A stretch of DNA of 60,234 nucleotides from Thioalkalivibrio sulfidiphilus. Its GTDB lineage: Bacteria > Pseudomonadota > Gammaproteobacteria > Ectothiorhodospirales > Ectothiorhodospiraceae. Of this stretch, positions 16,843 through 28,767 are shown piece after piece; the stretch's first letter is position 1; each line of letters starts with the position of its first letter. A program made the translations under genes and the position numbers. A model generated the notes under the pieces. That model ran no database searches. It was not told the origin of the DNA and saw nothing but the letters and a program-made list of their open reading frames with translations. The stretch is from contig NZ_KB898941.1 of NCBI RefSeq assembly GCF_000377945.1, forward strand, positions 1-60,234, read 5' to 3'.

Positions 16843-17631
16843 ATGGGTTTTCTCACCGGCAAGCGCGCCCTGATCGTCGGCGTGGCCAGCAACCGATCCA
16901 TCGCCTACGGCATCGCCCAGGCCATGAAGCGTGAAGGCGCCGAACTGGCCTTCACCTACCAGAACGAGCGTCTCAAGGAGCGGGTGGAGAAATTCGCCGC
17001 GGAATTCGATTCCGACATCGTGGTGCCCTGCAACGTGGAAAGCGACCAGGAAGTGGAAGCGGTGTTCGAGCACCTGGACAACTACTGGGACAGCCTGGAC
17101 GTGCTGGTGCACTCGGTGGCCTTCGCGCCCAAGGAGGAGCTGGAAGGCGACTTCCTGGACAACATCACCCGCGACGGCTTCCGCATCGCCCACGACATCA
17201 GCTCCTACAGCCTGGCGGCGCTGGCCAAGGCCGGGCGCCACATGATGAAGGACCGCAACGCCTCCATCATCACCCTGAGCTACCTGGGCGCGGTGCGTGC
17301 CATGCCCAGCTACAACGTCATGGGCCTGGCCAAGGCGAGCCTGGAGGCCAACGTGCGCTACCTGGCCTACACCCTGGGTCCCGAGGGCACCCGGGTGAAC
17401 GCCATCTCCGCCGGCCCCATCCGCACCCTGGCCGCCGCCGGCATCGGCGACTTCCGCAAGATCCTGGATCACGTGGAGAAGAACGCCCCCCTGCGCCGCA
17501 ACGTCACCATCGAGGACGTGGGCAACACCGGCGCCTTCCTGGCCTCCGACCTGTCCTCGGGCATCACCGGCGAGGTGCTCTACGTGGATTCCGGCTACAA
17601 CATCATCGGGCTCGGGCCTGCGGAAGTGTGA
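16843..17631 (+). CDS. fabI: Enoyl-[acyl-carrier-protein] reductase, FabI type
   Basis: 262 residues, the usual FabI size. It performs the last, NADH-dependent reduction of each fatty-acid elongation cycle. Visible features are the nucleotide-binding start [20 protein letters not shown] (the divergent SDR pattern of FabI), HSVAFAP, and the active-site Y-x6-K in [28 protein letters not shown] corresponds to the flexible substrate-binding loop that triclosan-type inhibitors order. The ATG at 16843 is chosen because AGGAGA precedes it and the fold begins at once. The gene is monocistronic and ends in a bidirectional terminator shared with the convergent ppiD. Confidence 0.96.
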   Translation: MGFLTGKRALIVGVASNRSIAYGIAQAMKREGAELAFTYQNERLKERVEKFAAEFDSDIVVPCNVESDQEVEAVFEHLDNYWDSLDVLVHSVAFAPKEELEGDFLDNITRDGFRIAHDISSYSLAALAKAGRHMMKDRNASIITLSYLGAVRAMPSYNVMGLAKASLEANVRYLAYTLGPEGTRVNAISAGPIRTLAAAGIGDFRKILDHVEKNAPLRRNVTIEDVGNTGAFLASDLSSGITGEVLYVDSGYNIIGLGPAEV

Positions 17632-17635
17632 ATTG

Positions 17636-17735
17636 AAGTAAGAAGGGTGAATTGGGAAGTGGGAAATAAAAAAGGCGAGCCAATGGCTCGCCTTTTTCAT
17701 GACTTCGTACTTCTCAATTCACCCTTCCTACTTCA
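17636..17735. repeat. 7-bp-unit inverted arms bracketing a terminator
   Basis: GAAGTAAGAAGGGTGAATTG and neighbouring heptamers (17636-17665) face their complements ACTTCGTACTTCTCAATTCA (17702-17721) and on to about 17735. The Rho-independent terminator 17668-17697 sits exactly in the centre. This is the same unit as at 9993-10150 and 33009-33088. Confidence 0.75.
17668..17697. terminator. Bidirectional Rho-independent terminator
   Basis: GGCGAGCC pairs with GGCTCGCC around an AAT loop, with five A before and five T after, so the stem can extend to 13 bp. On either strand the hairpin is followed by a U run. It serves the convergent fabI and ppiD genes. Confidence 0.92.
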
Positions 17736-19637
17736 TCACAGGTTTTCCCTGAAGATGCGGATCTTCGCCCGGGCCTCCAGGGCCTGGTAGAGGGCCTCGA
17801 ACTCCAGGCCGCCGTAGAGATTGGCCAGCTGCTGCCGGGCCTCGTTCATGCGCTCCGGACGCAGCTCGCCGGGCTCGCTGGCGTACAGGGCGACGAGCAC
17901 GTAATCGCCATCGCGCAGGGACAGGCCGGAGAAGACGGGCCGATCGTTGGCGGGCCGGTTCAGGGTGAACACCCGGCTGGTCACGGCGCCCGGCAGTTCT
18001 CCGGAATCACGGGTCACCCACAGCTCCGTGGTGCTCTCACCGGGCAGACCCGCCAGGCTCTGCGCCCAGTCGCTGCCGGCCTGCAGTGCCTCCAGGGCCC
18101 TGGCGCCATCGGCCTCGGCCAGCCTGCGGCTTTCCTCCCACACCAGTTGCAGGCGGATCTCCTCGGCCACCTCTTCCAGGGGCCGGGGCGCGGCGGGCTC
18201 GTACTCGTGCAGGCGCACCACCACCACGCGCCCATCGGGCAGATCGATCAGGTCGCTGTTGCGGCCCTGGCGGACCTCCTGGCTGAAGGCCACCCGCAGC
18301 ACCTCGGGCTCCGAGGCAATGCCCTCGGCAGCACCCTGGCGGGTGAACCAGTCGGTGTAGGCAATGGAAAGCCCGGTGGCCTCGGCGGCCGGCTGCAGGG
18401 TGCCGGGCTGTTCGAAGCTCTCGGTGAGCAGACGCTCGGTCAGTTCGATGTGCAGGCCTTCCACGCGGCGGCTGCGGAACTCCGCCTCCACTTCGTCGCG
18501 CACCGCCTCGAAGGGCTCGCGCCTGGAGGGCTCGATGGCCGTGAGCTTGATGATCTGCAGGCCCAGACCCGTGCGTACCGGCTGGCTCACGTCGCCCACC
18601 CGCATCGTGAACAGCACGCCCTCCAGGGTGGGATCGACATCGCCCCGGGCGATGTAGCCCAGGTCGCCACCGGCCGTCTCGGCCATGGGATCGTCGGACA
18701 CGGCACGGGCCACCTCGGCAAAGTCCTCGCCGGCCTCGATGCGCGCCCGCGCTTCCCGGGCGCGCGCCTCGGCGGCGGCCTGTGCATCGGCATCCGCACC
18801 CGGCTCGATGCGGATCAGGATATGGCTGGCGCGGCGCTCTTCCGGCTGGGTGAACAGGTCGCTGCGTTGCTCGTACTCGCGGCGCAGATCGGCCTCGGTC
18901 ACGCTGACCTGTTCGGCCAGGGTGGCGTCGTCCAGCAGCAGGTAGGCGAGACGCAGGCGTTCCGGGGTCTGGAACTGCTCGCCGTGCTCGGCGTAGTAGG
19001 CAGCGATCTCCTCCTCGCTCACCTGCACGCGCTCGGCATAGGCCTCGGCAGGAAAGCGGTGTACGCTCACTTGGCGGCGCTCATGACGCAGGCGCACGAA
19101 GTCCTCCACCATGGCCTCGGGCAGGAAGGCGCTGCGCTGGTAGCCGCTCTGGAACTGCTCCAGCAGCATGGCCTGGGCCACCCGGGCCTCGAACTCCGCC
19201 GGGCTGCGGCGCTGTGCCTCCATGATCTGGCGATAACGTTCCGGATCGAACACGCCGTCACGCTGGAAACCGGGCACGGCGCGGATCTCGCTGGCCACGG
19301 CCGAGGGGCTGATGCGGAAACCCTTTTCCTTGGCCATCTGTGCCACCAGTTCGCGCCGGATCAGGGTCTGCAGGGCGTTCTCCCGCATCATATCCTCGTC
19401 CACCGCCCCTGAGGGGATGCGGCCGCCGAACATCTGCGCCAACTGCTGGCGCTGCTGCTGGAATTCCTGCTGATAGGCCCGGGCGGGGATCTCCACGCCA
19501 TTGACCTCAGCGACCACCTGGGTCGGAGCGCCGCCGAAGTACTCGTTCAGCCCCCAGAGGGCGAAGGGGATACTGATGAGGATGATGATCGCGTAGGCGA
19601 GCCAGCCCGTGGCCTTGTCTCTGATCTTCTGCAGCAT
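17736..19637 (-). CDS. ppiD: Periplasmic folding chaperone / peptidyl-prolyl isomerase PpiD
   Basis: 633 residues. An N-terminal membrane anchor (WLAYAIIILISIPFALWGLN, about residues 12-31) is followed by a SurA-N-like chaperone region and a parvulin domain around residues 265-365 (ASHILIRIEPG, AGGDLGYIARGDVDP, LGLQIIKLT). The length matches E. coli PpiD (623). It faces the periplasm and assists newly exported outer-membrane proteins near the Sec translocon. Its place downstream (in transcription direction) of tig-clpPX-lon-hupB mirrors the E. coli order lon-hupB-ppiD. Here two tRNA genes and a repeat-rich gap are interposed, so it is probably transcribed separately from hupB. It shares a terminator with fabI. 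Confidence 0.95.
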   Translation of the reverse strand: MLQKIRDKATGWLAYAIIILISIPFALWGLNEYFGGAPTQVVAEVNGVEIPARAYQQEFQQQRQQLAQMFGGRIPSGAVDEDMMRENALQTLIRRELVAQMAKEKGFRISPSAVASEIRAVPGFQRDGVFDPERYRQIMEAQRRSPAEFEARVAQAMLLEQFQSGYQRSAFLPEAMVEDFVRLRHERRQVSVHRFPAEAYAERVQVSEEEIAAYYAEHGEQFQTPERLRLAYLLLDDATLAEQVSVTEADLRREYEQRSDLFTQPEERRASHILIRIEPGADADAQAAAEARAREARARIEAGEDFAEVARAVSDDPMAETAGGDLGYIARGDVDPTLEGVLFTMRVGDVSQPVRTGLGLQIIKLTAIEPSRREPFEAVRDEVEAEFRSRRVEGLHIELTERLLTESFEQPGTLQPAAEATGLSIAYTDWFTRQGAAEGIASEPEVLRVAFSQEVRQGRNSDLIDLPDGRVVVVRLHEYEPAAPRPLEEVAEEIRLQLVWEESRRLAEADGARALEALQAGSDWAQSLAGLPGESTTELWVTRDSGELPGAVTSRVFTLNRPANDRPVFSGLSLRDGDYVLVALYASEPGELRPERMNEARQQLANLYGGLEFEALYQALEARAKIRIFRENL

Positions 19638-19782
19638 GGTTGTGGAGTCGCTTTTGACGTTGGATTCAGTGCAATCCGCCCATGATAGCGAATTTGAGCC
19701 CGCCGGGGGATGCGGGGTTTCATGGCAAGGCTGAAAGGCCTGCCCCCTCGCCAGGACATATGTCGTCTCGACGCTGAGAAAA

Positions 19783-19899
19783 CCAGGACAGGATGAACAG
19801 GATTTGAGCGGATTGACAGGATCAAGGCATGAACGGATCGGTTTGATTCAAGCGCCTAAATCCTGTGAATCCTGAAAAATCCTGTCCATCCTGTCCATT
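19783..19899. repeat. Facing arrays of a 9-bp unit (ACAGGATGA / ATCCTGTCC)
   Basis: Left arm: CAGGACAGGATGAACAGGAT and degenerate units to 19828. Right arm from 19859: ATCCTGTGA, ATCCTGAAA, then two ATCCTGTCC. The two arms are reverse complements with a period of nine. Confidence 0.7.
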
Positions 19900-19966
19900 C
19901 ATTTCTCTGCGTCTTCGTCTTGGCGAGAGAACATGGCCTTTCGACACCCAGTCCCGGGATAAGGAC

Positions 19967-19995
19967 AAAAAAAAGGGTGCCAGAGGCACCCTTTT
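19967..19995 (-). terminator. Rho-independent terminator after the tRNA-Val/Asp genes
   Basis: On the minus strand GGGTGCC-TCT-GGCACCC is followed by a run of eight T. It lies six bases beyond the 3' end of tRNA-Asp. Confidence 0.92.
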
Positions 19996-20000
19996 CAACG

Positions 20001-20077
20001 TGGCGGAGTGGACGGGACTCGAACCCGCGACCCCCGGCGTGACAGGCCGGTATTCTAACCAGCTGAACTACCACTCC
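20001..20077 (-). tRNA. tRNA-Asp (anticodon GTC)
   Basis: 77 nt with encoded CCA. Acceptor GGAGTGG pairs with CCACTCC, the D arm is TAGTTCAGCTGGTTAGAATA, the anticodon loop is CTGTCAC and the T arm contains GGTTCGAGTCC. A strong terminator follows; tRNA-Val lies 28 bases upstream in the same transcript. Confidence 0.96.
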
Positions 20078-20105
20078 ATTTCTTCAAACACAAAACCTTG
20101 CACCT

Positions 20106-20181
20106 TGGTGGGTGCTGAGGGGATCGAACCCCCGACATTCGCCTTGTAAGGGCGACGCTCTACCAGCTGAGCTAAGCACCC
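20106..20181 (-). tRNA. tRNA-Val (anticodon TAC)
   Basis: 76 nt with encoded CCA. Acceptor GGGTGCT, D arm TAGCTCAGCTGGTAGAGC, anticodon loop CTTACAA and T arm GGTTCGATCC are all clear. It starts 12 bp after the hupB stop, so it is probably cotranscribed with hupB or processed from that transcript. Confidence 0.96.
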
Positions 20182-20193
20182 GTTGAAGGCGCG

Positions 20194-20466
20194 CTAGTTT
20201 ACTGCATCCTTCAGGCCTTTACCAGCCTTGAAGCTGGGCATTTTGGAAGCGGCGATCTGAATGGTTTCACCGGTGCGGGGGTTGCGGCCGGAACGCGCCT
20301 CGCGCTCGCGCACCAGGAAGGTGCCGAAGCCCACGATGGTCACCTGGTCGCCGTTCTTCAGGGCGCTGGAGATCACGTCGATCATGGCGTCCACGGCACG
20401 GGCGGCCTGGGCCTTGGGCAGATCGGAGGAGGCGGCGATGGCGTCAATGAGTTCGGATTTATTCAT
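20194..20466 (-). CDS. hupB: DNA-binding protein HU, beta type
   Basis: 90 residues, exactly HU size. [20 protein letters not shown] is the helical dimerisation half, [19 protein letters not shown] the beta-arm region with the conserved RNP tip that intercalates DNA, and [15 protein letters not shown] the end. HU compacts and bends DNA. AAAGGA precedes the ATG. A near-consensus sigma70 promoter lies about 170 bp upstream. The gene follows lon as in E. coli, but a terminator for lon lies between them, so it has independent expression. The two tRNA genes follow. Confidence 0.97.
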   Translation of the reverse strand: MNKSELIDAIAASSDLPKAQAARAVDAMIDVISSALKNGDQVTIVGFGTFLVREREARSGRNPRTGETIQIAASKMPSFKAGKGLKDAVN

Positions 20467-20636
20467 TCATGCATTCCTTTCGGTTAAGCAAATGGGCTAC
20501 CCCGCTTCACGGGGCTCGACAAGGCGGGAAGATAACGAACTCCGCGCGCCGTGTCGCAGGAACTGGGCGCTGGCAGAGTGCTGGCGGATTCCCCAATGGT
20601 GGATCTTGTTATAAGGAAAACGTGTGGATCGCGAAC

Positions 20637-20666
20637 TTTATACCAAGCGCCTTCAAAAGCTGTCAA
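20637..20666 (-). promoter_or_regulatory. Sigma70-type promoter for hupB
   Basis: On the minus strand a perfect TTGACA (20661-20666) is followed after 18 bp by TATAAA (20637-20642). Confidence 0.75.
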
Positions 20667-20762
20667 CACGACTCGGGCGCCATCCGTCGGGATTTGCAGA
20701 AGAAGCAGAAAAGTGTGACGCAGGCGGAAGTGATGTTCGCCTCACGTGCGCCGATGTCAAGC

Positions 20763-20786
20763 AAAACGCGGGCCCGAAGGCCCGCG
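20763..20786 (-). terminator. Rho-independent terminator of lon
   Basis: On the minus strand CGCGGGCC-TTCG-GGCCCGCG, a perfect 8-bp stem closed by a UUCG tetraloop, is followed by TTTT. It lies 24 bp after the lon stop. Confidence 0.85.
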
Positions 20787-20810
20787 CCATTGTCCTGCAC
20801 TACGAACGGA

Positions 20811-23243
<2,433 letters not shown>

Positions 23244-23326
23244 GGGATGTTTTCTCTGGTCAGTCGGGGCGGTGAACCCGGGCGTCGCCGGGCCGAACCC
23301 GCTCCGAAGGAGTGGGGTCAGGTCTA

Positions 23327-23356
23327 TTGATGGGGGAGATCGGGGAGGAAATCAAG
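23327..23356 (-). promoter_or_regulatory. Candidate sigma32 (heat-shock) promoter for lon
   Basis: On the minus strand CTTGATT (23350-23356), a 14-bp spacer and CCCCATCAA (23327-23335) fit the RpoH pattern CTTGAAA-N13-15-CCCCATNT. The site lies 84 bp upstream of the lon start, and lon is a classic RpoH target. Confidence 0.65.
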
Positions 23357-23418
23357 GGTCCCGGATGGCACATCGGGACAAATGCCCGAACCTCGCCCCG
23401 GTCCGGGGCGCCCGGGCC

Positions 23419-23443
23419 CGCCCCGTGGCTCGGCCACGGGGCG
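23419..23443. terminator. Perfect hairpin after clpX
   Basis: CGCCCCGTGGC and its exact complement form an 11-bp stem with a 3-nt loop, directly after the clpX stop (23450). There is no T tract, so termination may be partial, letting some transcription continue into lon. Confidence 0.55.
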
Positions 23444-23449
23444 CACCGG

Positions 23450-24727
<1,278 letters not shown>

Positions 24728-24847
24728 CGGCAGGCCTCTAAATGCTTTGAAACCACCTTGCTACTTTTCCCGCCGGGATGCAAGCCGGAGAAAGACAGGG
24801 TTTTAGCGTGCACCGACAACCGGTGTTGTCGCCAGGACTGGGCCGGC

Positions 24848-25498
24848 TCAGCCGGCCTGCTCCGCCATCGCGCGGCTGGAGAGCACCTGGTCGATCAGAC
24901 CGTACTCCGCAGCCTCGACAGGGTTGAGGAACCGGTCACGTTCCGTGTCCTGCTCGATCTGCTCGATGCTCTGGCCGGTGTGATGGGCCAGGATGCGGTT
25001 GAGCTCGGCACGCACCTTCAGGATCTCGCGGGCATGAATGTCGATGTCGGTGGCCTGACCCTGGAAACCGCCCAGGGGCTGATGGATCATCACCCGGGAA
25101 TGGGGCAGGCAGAAACGCTTGCCCTTGGCACCACCGGCCAGCAGCACCGCGCCCATGCTGGCCGCCTGGCCGATGCACAGGGTGGAGACGTCCGGCTTGA
25201 TGAACTGCATGGTATCGTAGATGGCCATGCCGGCGGTCACCGCGCCGCCCGGGGAGTTGATGTACAGGCTGATGTCCTTGTCCGGGTTCTCGGACTCCAG
25301 GAACAGCAGCTGGGCCACGATCACGTTGGCCATGTAGTCCTCCACGGGACCCACGGCGAAGATCACCCGCTCCTTGAGCAGCCGGGAGTAGATGTCATAG
25401 GCCCGCTCGCCCCGGGCGGTCTGCTCGACCACCATGGGGACCAGATTCAACGCCCGGGTATCCAGTGCGCCGCGGTCGCCAATGCCCTGATTGCTCAT
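24848..25498 (-). CDS. clpP: ClpP serine protease subunit
   Basis: 216 residues. The catalytic triad is visible: Ser in [15 protein letters not shown], His in [14 protein letters not shown] and Asp in [11 protein letters not shown]. ClpP forms a double heptameric ring that degrades substrates unfolded by ClpX. The ATG overlaps the tig stop in an ATGA junction, so translation is coupled to trigger factor, a tighter arrangement than the spaced genes of E. coli. Confidence 0.98.
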   Translation of the reverse strand: MSNQGIGDRGALDTRALNLVPMVVEQTARGERAYDIYSRLLKERVIFAVGPVEDYMANVIVAQLLFLESENPDKDISLYINSPGGAVTAGMAIYDTMQFIKPDVSTLCIGQAASMGAVLLAGGAKGKRFCLPHSRVMIHQPLGGFQGQATDIDIHAREILKVRAELNRILAHHTGQSIEQIEQDTERDRFLNPVEAAEYGLIDQVLSSRAMAEQAG

Positions 25499-26805
25499 TC
25501 GGATGCACCCTCCTTACGGGGATTCATGAGTTCATCGAAGCTCATGGGCTTGTCGGTGGCCTTGCCCTGCTCCACCACGAAGTCCACCACCTGGTCTTCC
25601 AAAACCATGGCCTCCAGGCCGCTCTGGGCCTGACGGTTGTTACGATAATAGTCTATCACCTGCCTGGGGTCCTCGTAGCCGGCGGCCATGGCCTCCAGCT
25701 CCGCCTTGACCCGATCGGCATCCAGCTTGATGCCCTTGCTTGCGACCAGTTCACGGATGATCAGGCCCAGGGACACGCGGCGCACGGCCTCCTCGCGGAA
25801 CACATCGTCGGGGAAGTTCTCCGGCTTGACCTGGCCGCCGAAGCGGGACAGGGCCTGCTGGCGCAGACGGTCGATCTCGTCCTTCACCAGGGCCTCGGGC
25901 AGCTCCAGGGGATGAGCCTTGAACAGGGCCTGCATGACCTGGTCCTTGACCTTGGCCTTCACGGCTTGGGCCACCTCGCGTTCCATATTGGCACGCACGT
26001 CCTCGCGCAGCTTCTCGACGCCGCCCTCCTCGATGCCGAAGGACTTGGCGAACGCCTCGTCCACTTCCGGCAGCCTGGGCTCCTTCACCTCGCGCACCTT
26101 GATGGCGAACTGGGCGGTCTTGCCCTTGAGGTTCTCCGCCGGGTAATCCTCCGGGAAGGGCACGTCGATGGTCTTCTCGTCGCCGGGCTTCATGCCGTTG
26201 AGCTGATCCTCGAAGGCGGCCAGCATGCGGCCCTCGCCCAGCTCCACCGGCATGGCCTCGCCCTTTCCGCCCTCGAAGGGCTCGCCGTCGAGGCTGCCGT
26301 CGAAGTCGACGATCACCTGGTCACCCTTCTGGGCGGCCCGATCCACGGCGACGAATTCCTTGCGCTGACGGCGCAGGGTGTCGATCACCTTGTCCACATC
26401 GGCGTCGGTGAGCTCCACTTTGGGGCGCTCGACGACCACCTCGCTCAGGTCGGCGATCTCCACCTTGGGAAACACATCGAAGGTGGCGGTATATTCCAGA
26501 CCCTTGCCCGGCTCCAGGGGCTTGGGCTCGATGCTGGGGCTGCCGGCGGGTTCGAGCTTCTCCTGCAGCAGCGCCTCCTGATAGGAACTCTGCAGCACCT
26601 CGCCCACCACTTCCTGGAACACGCCGGCGCCATAGCGCTGCTGCACCACCTTCAGGGGCACCTTGCCGGGGCGGAAGCCGTCGATCTTGACGCGCCTGGC
26701 GAGGGACTTGAGACGACGATCCACCTCCTGCTCGATGCGCTCGGAGGGGACCTGGACGGTCATTCGGCGCTGCAGGTTGCTGACGGTTTCCACTGAGACT
26801 TGCAT
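25495..26805 (-). CDS. tig: Trigger factor, ribosome-associated chaperone and prolyl isomerase
   Basis: 436 residues (E. coli 432). The N-terminal ribosome-binding domain contains [17 protein letters not shown], including the family G-F-R-x-G-K-x-P signature. The FKBP-like isomerase domain covers roughly 150-240 ([20 protein letters not shown]), followed by the helical C-terminal cradle. It holds nascent chains at the ribosome exit. The start at 26805 is preferred because GAGAGGA precedes it and [17 protein letters not shown] is the canonical N-terminus; the ATG at 26862 adds 19 unrelated residues. The tRNA-Leu gene lies 82 bp upstream on the same strand. Confidence 0.97.
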   Translation of the reverse strand: MQVSVETVSNLQRRMTVQVPSERIEQEVDRRLKSLARRVKIDGFRPGKVPLKVVQQRYGAGVFQEVVGEVLQSSYQEALLQEKLEPAGSPSIEPKPLEPGKGLEYTATFDVFPKVEIADLSEVVVERPKVELTDADVDKVIDTLRRQRKEFVAVDRAAQKGDQVIVDFDGSLDGEPFEGGKGEAMPVELGEGRMLAAFEDQLNGMKPGDEKTIDVPFPEDYPAENLKGKTAQFAIKVREVKEPRLPEVDEAFAKSFGIEEGGVEKLREDVRANMEREVAQAVKAKVKDQVMQALFKAHPLELPEALVKDEIDRLRQQALSRFGGQVKPENFPDDVFREEAVRRVSLGLIIRELVASKGIKLDADRVKAELEAMAAGYEDPRQVIDYYRNNRQAQSGLEAMVLEDQVVDFVVEQGKATDKPMSFDELMNPRKEGASE

Positions 26806-26887
26806 GTCGATGGTTCCTCTCGGAAATTCTCTTGGATAACTTGTGTGACCGGGCCCGCCCACGTGGCACGCGCCCGGTGTGTCAATC

Positions 26888-26972
26888 TGGTGCGAAAGGA
26901 GAGACTCGAACTCTCACGGGTTCCCCCACTGGAACCTAAATCCAGCGCGTCTACCAGTTCCGCCACTTTCGC
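26888..26972 (-). tRNA. tRNA-Leu (anticodon TAG)
   Basis: 85 nt with CCA and a long variable arm (TGGGGGAACCCGTG), as expected for Leu. Acceptor GCGAAAG, anticodon loop TTTAGGT. It lies after the terminator that follows tRNA-Lys and just upstream of tig, so it may be expressed separately from the other tRNAs. Confidence 0.95.
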
Positions 26973-27074
26973 TGTGGCCACCCCGCGCGCAAAGCGCACC
27001 CGCTGCGGCGGCAGTAAACGGGTAATTGTACCCCGATACCCCACCGGTGCGTAAGCATCGGCCGCCCAAAACGC

Positions 27075-27104
27075 AAAAGGGCCCGGCGCCTTCGCGCCGG
27101 GCCC
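27075..27104 (-). terminator. Rho-independent terminator of the tRNA cluster
   Basis: On the minus strand GGGCCCGGCGC-GAAG-GCGCCGGGCCC, a perfect 11-bp stem, is followed by TTTTGCGTTTT. It separates tRNA-Lys from tRNA-Leu. Confidence 0.88.
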
Positions 27105-27114
27105 TCTGCAGGAA

Positions 27115-27190
27115 TGGTGGGCCGTGTAGGACTTGAACCTACAACCAATGGATTAAGAGTCCACTGCTCTACCAATTGAGCTAACGGCCC
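27115..27190 (-). tRNA. tRNA-Lys (anticodon CTT)
   Basis: 76 nt with CCA; acceptor GGGCCGT, D arm TAGCTCAATTGGTAGAGC, anticodon loop CTCTTAA, T arm GGTTCAAGTCC. The CTT rather than TTT anticodon is read from the loop centre. Last tRNA before the cluster terminator. Confidence 0.94.
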
Positions 27191-27245
27191 GGAAAACGCT
27201 CCGGTACGACCACGCGGATCGCGTGATTGTTCCGCAAAACGGATA

Positions 27246-27322
27246 TGGGGTGGCTGATGGGACTCGAACCCACGACAACCGGAATCACAATCCGGGGCTC
27301 TACCACCTGAGCTACAGCCACC
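27246..27322 (-). tRNA. tRNA-His (anticodon GTG)
   Basis: 77 nt with CCA and the extra 5' G (position -1) opposite C73 that histidyl-tRNA synthetase requires. Anticodon loop TTGTGAT, T arm GGTTCGAGTCC. Confidence 0.95.
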
Positions 27323-27361
27323 ATAATGAACCGCCTGACCCCGCCAGCCGGCCCTCATGAA

Positions 27362-27438
27362 TGGCGCGCCCGGCAGGACTCGAACCTGCAACCCTCGGCT
27401 TAGAAGGCCGATGCTCTATCCGGTTGAGCTACGGGCGC
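27362..27438 (-). tRNA. tRNA-Arg (anticodon TCT)
   Basis: 77 nt with CCA; acceptor GCGCCCG, anticodon loop CTTCTAA, T arm GGTTCGAGTCC. Middle member of the Pro-Arg-His-Lys transcript. Confidence 0.95.
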
Positions 27439-27499
27439 AGTTCGTTTCCGCCACGGGCCCCGGGAGCCCCCGGCCCTGGAGCCCCTGACCTGGAGCTAA

Positions 27500-27576
27500 T
27501 GGTCGGGGTAGAGGGATTCGAACCCCCGACATCCTGCTCCCAAAGCAGGCGCGCTACCAGACTGCGCTATACCCCG
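27500..27576 (-). tRNA. tRNA-Pro (anticodon TGG)
   Basis: 77 nt with CCA; acceptor CGGGGTA with the proline-specific C1, anticodon loop TTTGGGA, T arm GGTTCGAATCC. First gene of the cluster, about 60 bp downstream of a good promoter. Confidence 0.95.
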
Positions 27577-27634
27577 GAAAACCGAGTGCTGGCCGCACAC
27601 GAGCGAGCGGCCCTGCGTTGCGGAGAAGCTGCGC

Positions 27635-27664
27635 ATCATACCCGTCGAGCGCCGCCGCCGTCAA
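27635..27664 (-). promoter_or_regulatory. Promoter of the tRNA Pro-Arg-His-Lys operon
   Basis: On the minus strand TTGACG (27659-27664), an 18-bp spacer and TATGAT (27635-27640) are followed by a GCGC discriminator, typical of stringently controlled stable-RNA promoters. Confidence 0.75.
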
Positions 27665-27748
27665 CGCGTTCAGCCCTTCGTTTCTTGTGGCAAACAGGGA
27701 GGCCATGCGAGAATTTGCGCCCGCTCAAATTTGCCAGGATTGAATCCC

Positions 27749-28609
27749 ATGACCGCCAGACTGATCGACGGACGCCAGGTGGCCCAACAGGTGCACGAGG
27801 AGGTCCGCCAGGCGGTCGAGCGGCACACCGCCCAGGGCCGGCGGGCGCCGGGACTGGCGGTGGTGCTGGTGGGCGAGAATCCCGCCTCACAGGTCTACGT
27901 GCGCAACAAGCGGCGCACCTGCGAGGCCCTGGGCATCGAATCCCGCTCCCACGACCTGCCCGGCGACACCCCCCAGTCCGCGCTGCTGGATCTCATCGAC
28001 GCGCTCAACGCCGACCCGGCCGTGGACGGCATCCTGGTGCAGCTGCCCCTGCCCGCCCACTTCGACACCGAGACGGTGATCGAGCGCATCGACCCGGCCA
28101 AGGACGTGGACGGCTTCCACCCCTACAACGTGGGCCGCCTGGCGGTGCGCCTGCCCACCCTGCGCCCCTGCACCCCCTATGGCGTGATGCGTCTGCTGGA
28201 CAGCACCGGCGAGGTCTACAAGGGCCGCAACGCGGTGGTGGTGGGCGCCTCCAACATCGTCGGCCGTCCCATGGCCCTGGAGCTGATGCTGGCCGGCGCC
28301 ACAGTGACCGTGTGCCACCGCTTCACCCGGGACACCGCCGAACACGTGGCCCGGGCGGACATCGTGGTGGTGGCCGTGGGCCGGCCGGACCTGGTGCCCG
28401 GGGCGTGGATCAAGCCCGGCGCCACGGTGATCGACGTGGGCATGAACCGCCTGGACGACGGCCGCCTGGTGGGTGACGTGAGCTTCCAGGCCGCCGCCGA
28501 GCGCGCCGCCTGGATCACCCCGGTCCCGGGCGGCGTCGGCCCCATGACCGTGGCCATGCTCATGAAGAACACGATCCAGTCGTATGAATCCAGGATTTCG
28601 GCTGGGTGA
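27749..28609 (+). CDS. folD: Bifunctional methylenetetrahydrofolate dehydrogenase / cyclohydrolase
   Basis: 286 residues (E. coli 288). FolD oxidises 5,10-methylene-THF with NADP and opens the methenyl ring to 10-formyl-THF, feeding purine and formyl-Met synthesis. The family motifs are present: [14 protein letters not shown] with the catalytic Lys, [13 protein letters not shown], the NADP-binding [18 protein letters not shown], and [16 protein letters not shown] near the end. The ATG at 27749 starts directly before [14 protein letters not shown]. It stands alone between the tRNA promoter and the convergent cysS, from which it is separated by a perfect 26-bp inverted repeat. Confidence 0.97.
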   Translation: MTARLIDGRQVAQQVHEEVRQAVERHTAQGRRAPGLAVVLVGENPASQVYVRNKRRTCEALGIESRSHDLPGDTPQSALLDLIDALNADPAVDGILVQLPLPAHFDTETVIERIDPAKDVDGFHPYNVGRLAVRLPTLRPCTPYGVMRLLDSTGEVYKGRNAVVVGASNIVGRPMALELMLAGATVTVCHRFTRDTAEHVARADIVVVAVGRPDLVPGAWIKPGATVIDVGMNRLDDGRLVGDVSFQAAAERAAWITPVPGGVGPMTVAMLMKNTIQSYESRISAG

Positions 28610-28623
28610 TTCTTAAGAAGACT

Positions 28624-28759
28624 TGCCGCAGAGGCGCGGAGGCGCAGAGAAAGTCAGGTGCTGGATATCAGGTGACTGGTGTCATGCACGCCGGCCATCA
28701 TCTGGCGCTGCACTGGGGCTTTCACTAAAACCACTCTGCGCCTCCGCGCCTCTGCGGCA
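28624..28759. repeat. Perfect 26-bp inverted repeat made of 8-bp units
   Basis: The arms 28624-28649 and 28734-28759 are exact reverse complements. Within each arm the unit CGCAGAGG/CGCGGAGG repeats with period eight. The loop is 84 bp. It lies between the stops of folD and the convergent cysS. Confidence 0.85.
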
Positions 28760-28767
28760 GACATTCA

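Larger units (their letters stand above)
19638..20000. other. Intergenic region upstream of ppiD with 9-bp-unit repeats and tRNA terminator
   Basis: 363 bp without a gene. It contains an inverted pair of 9-bp-unit arrays (19783-19899), a remnant of the 8-bp-unit family (about 19900-19930) and the tRNA terminator at 19967-19995. TATCAT around 19685 on the minus strand could be a ppiD -10 box, without a clear -35. Confidence 0.5.
20467..20810. other. lon-hupB intergenic region
   Basis: 344 bp holding the lon terminator (20763-20786) and the hupB promoter (20637-20666). The rest would be a roughly 160-nt hupB leader. No gene was found; the long frames running through here on the plus strand are shadows of lon. 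Confidence 0.6.
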
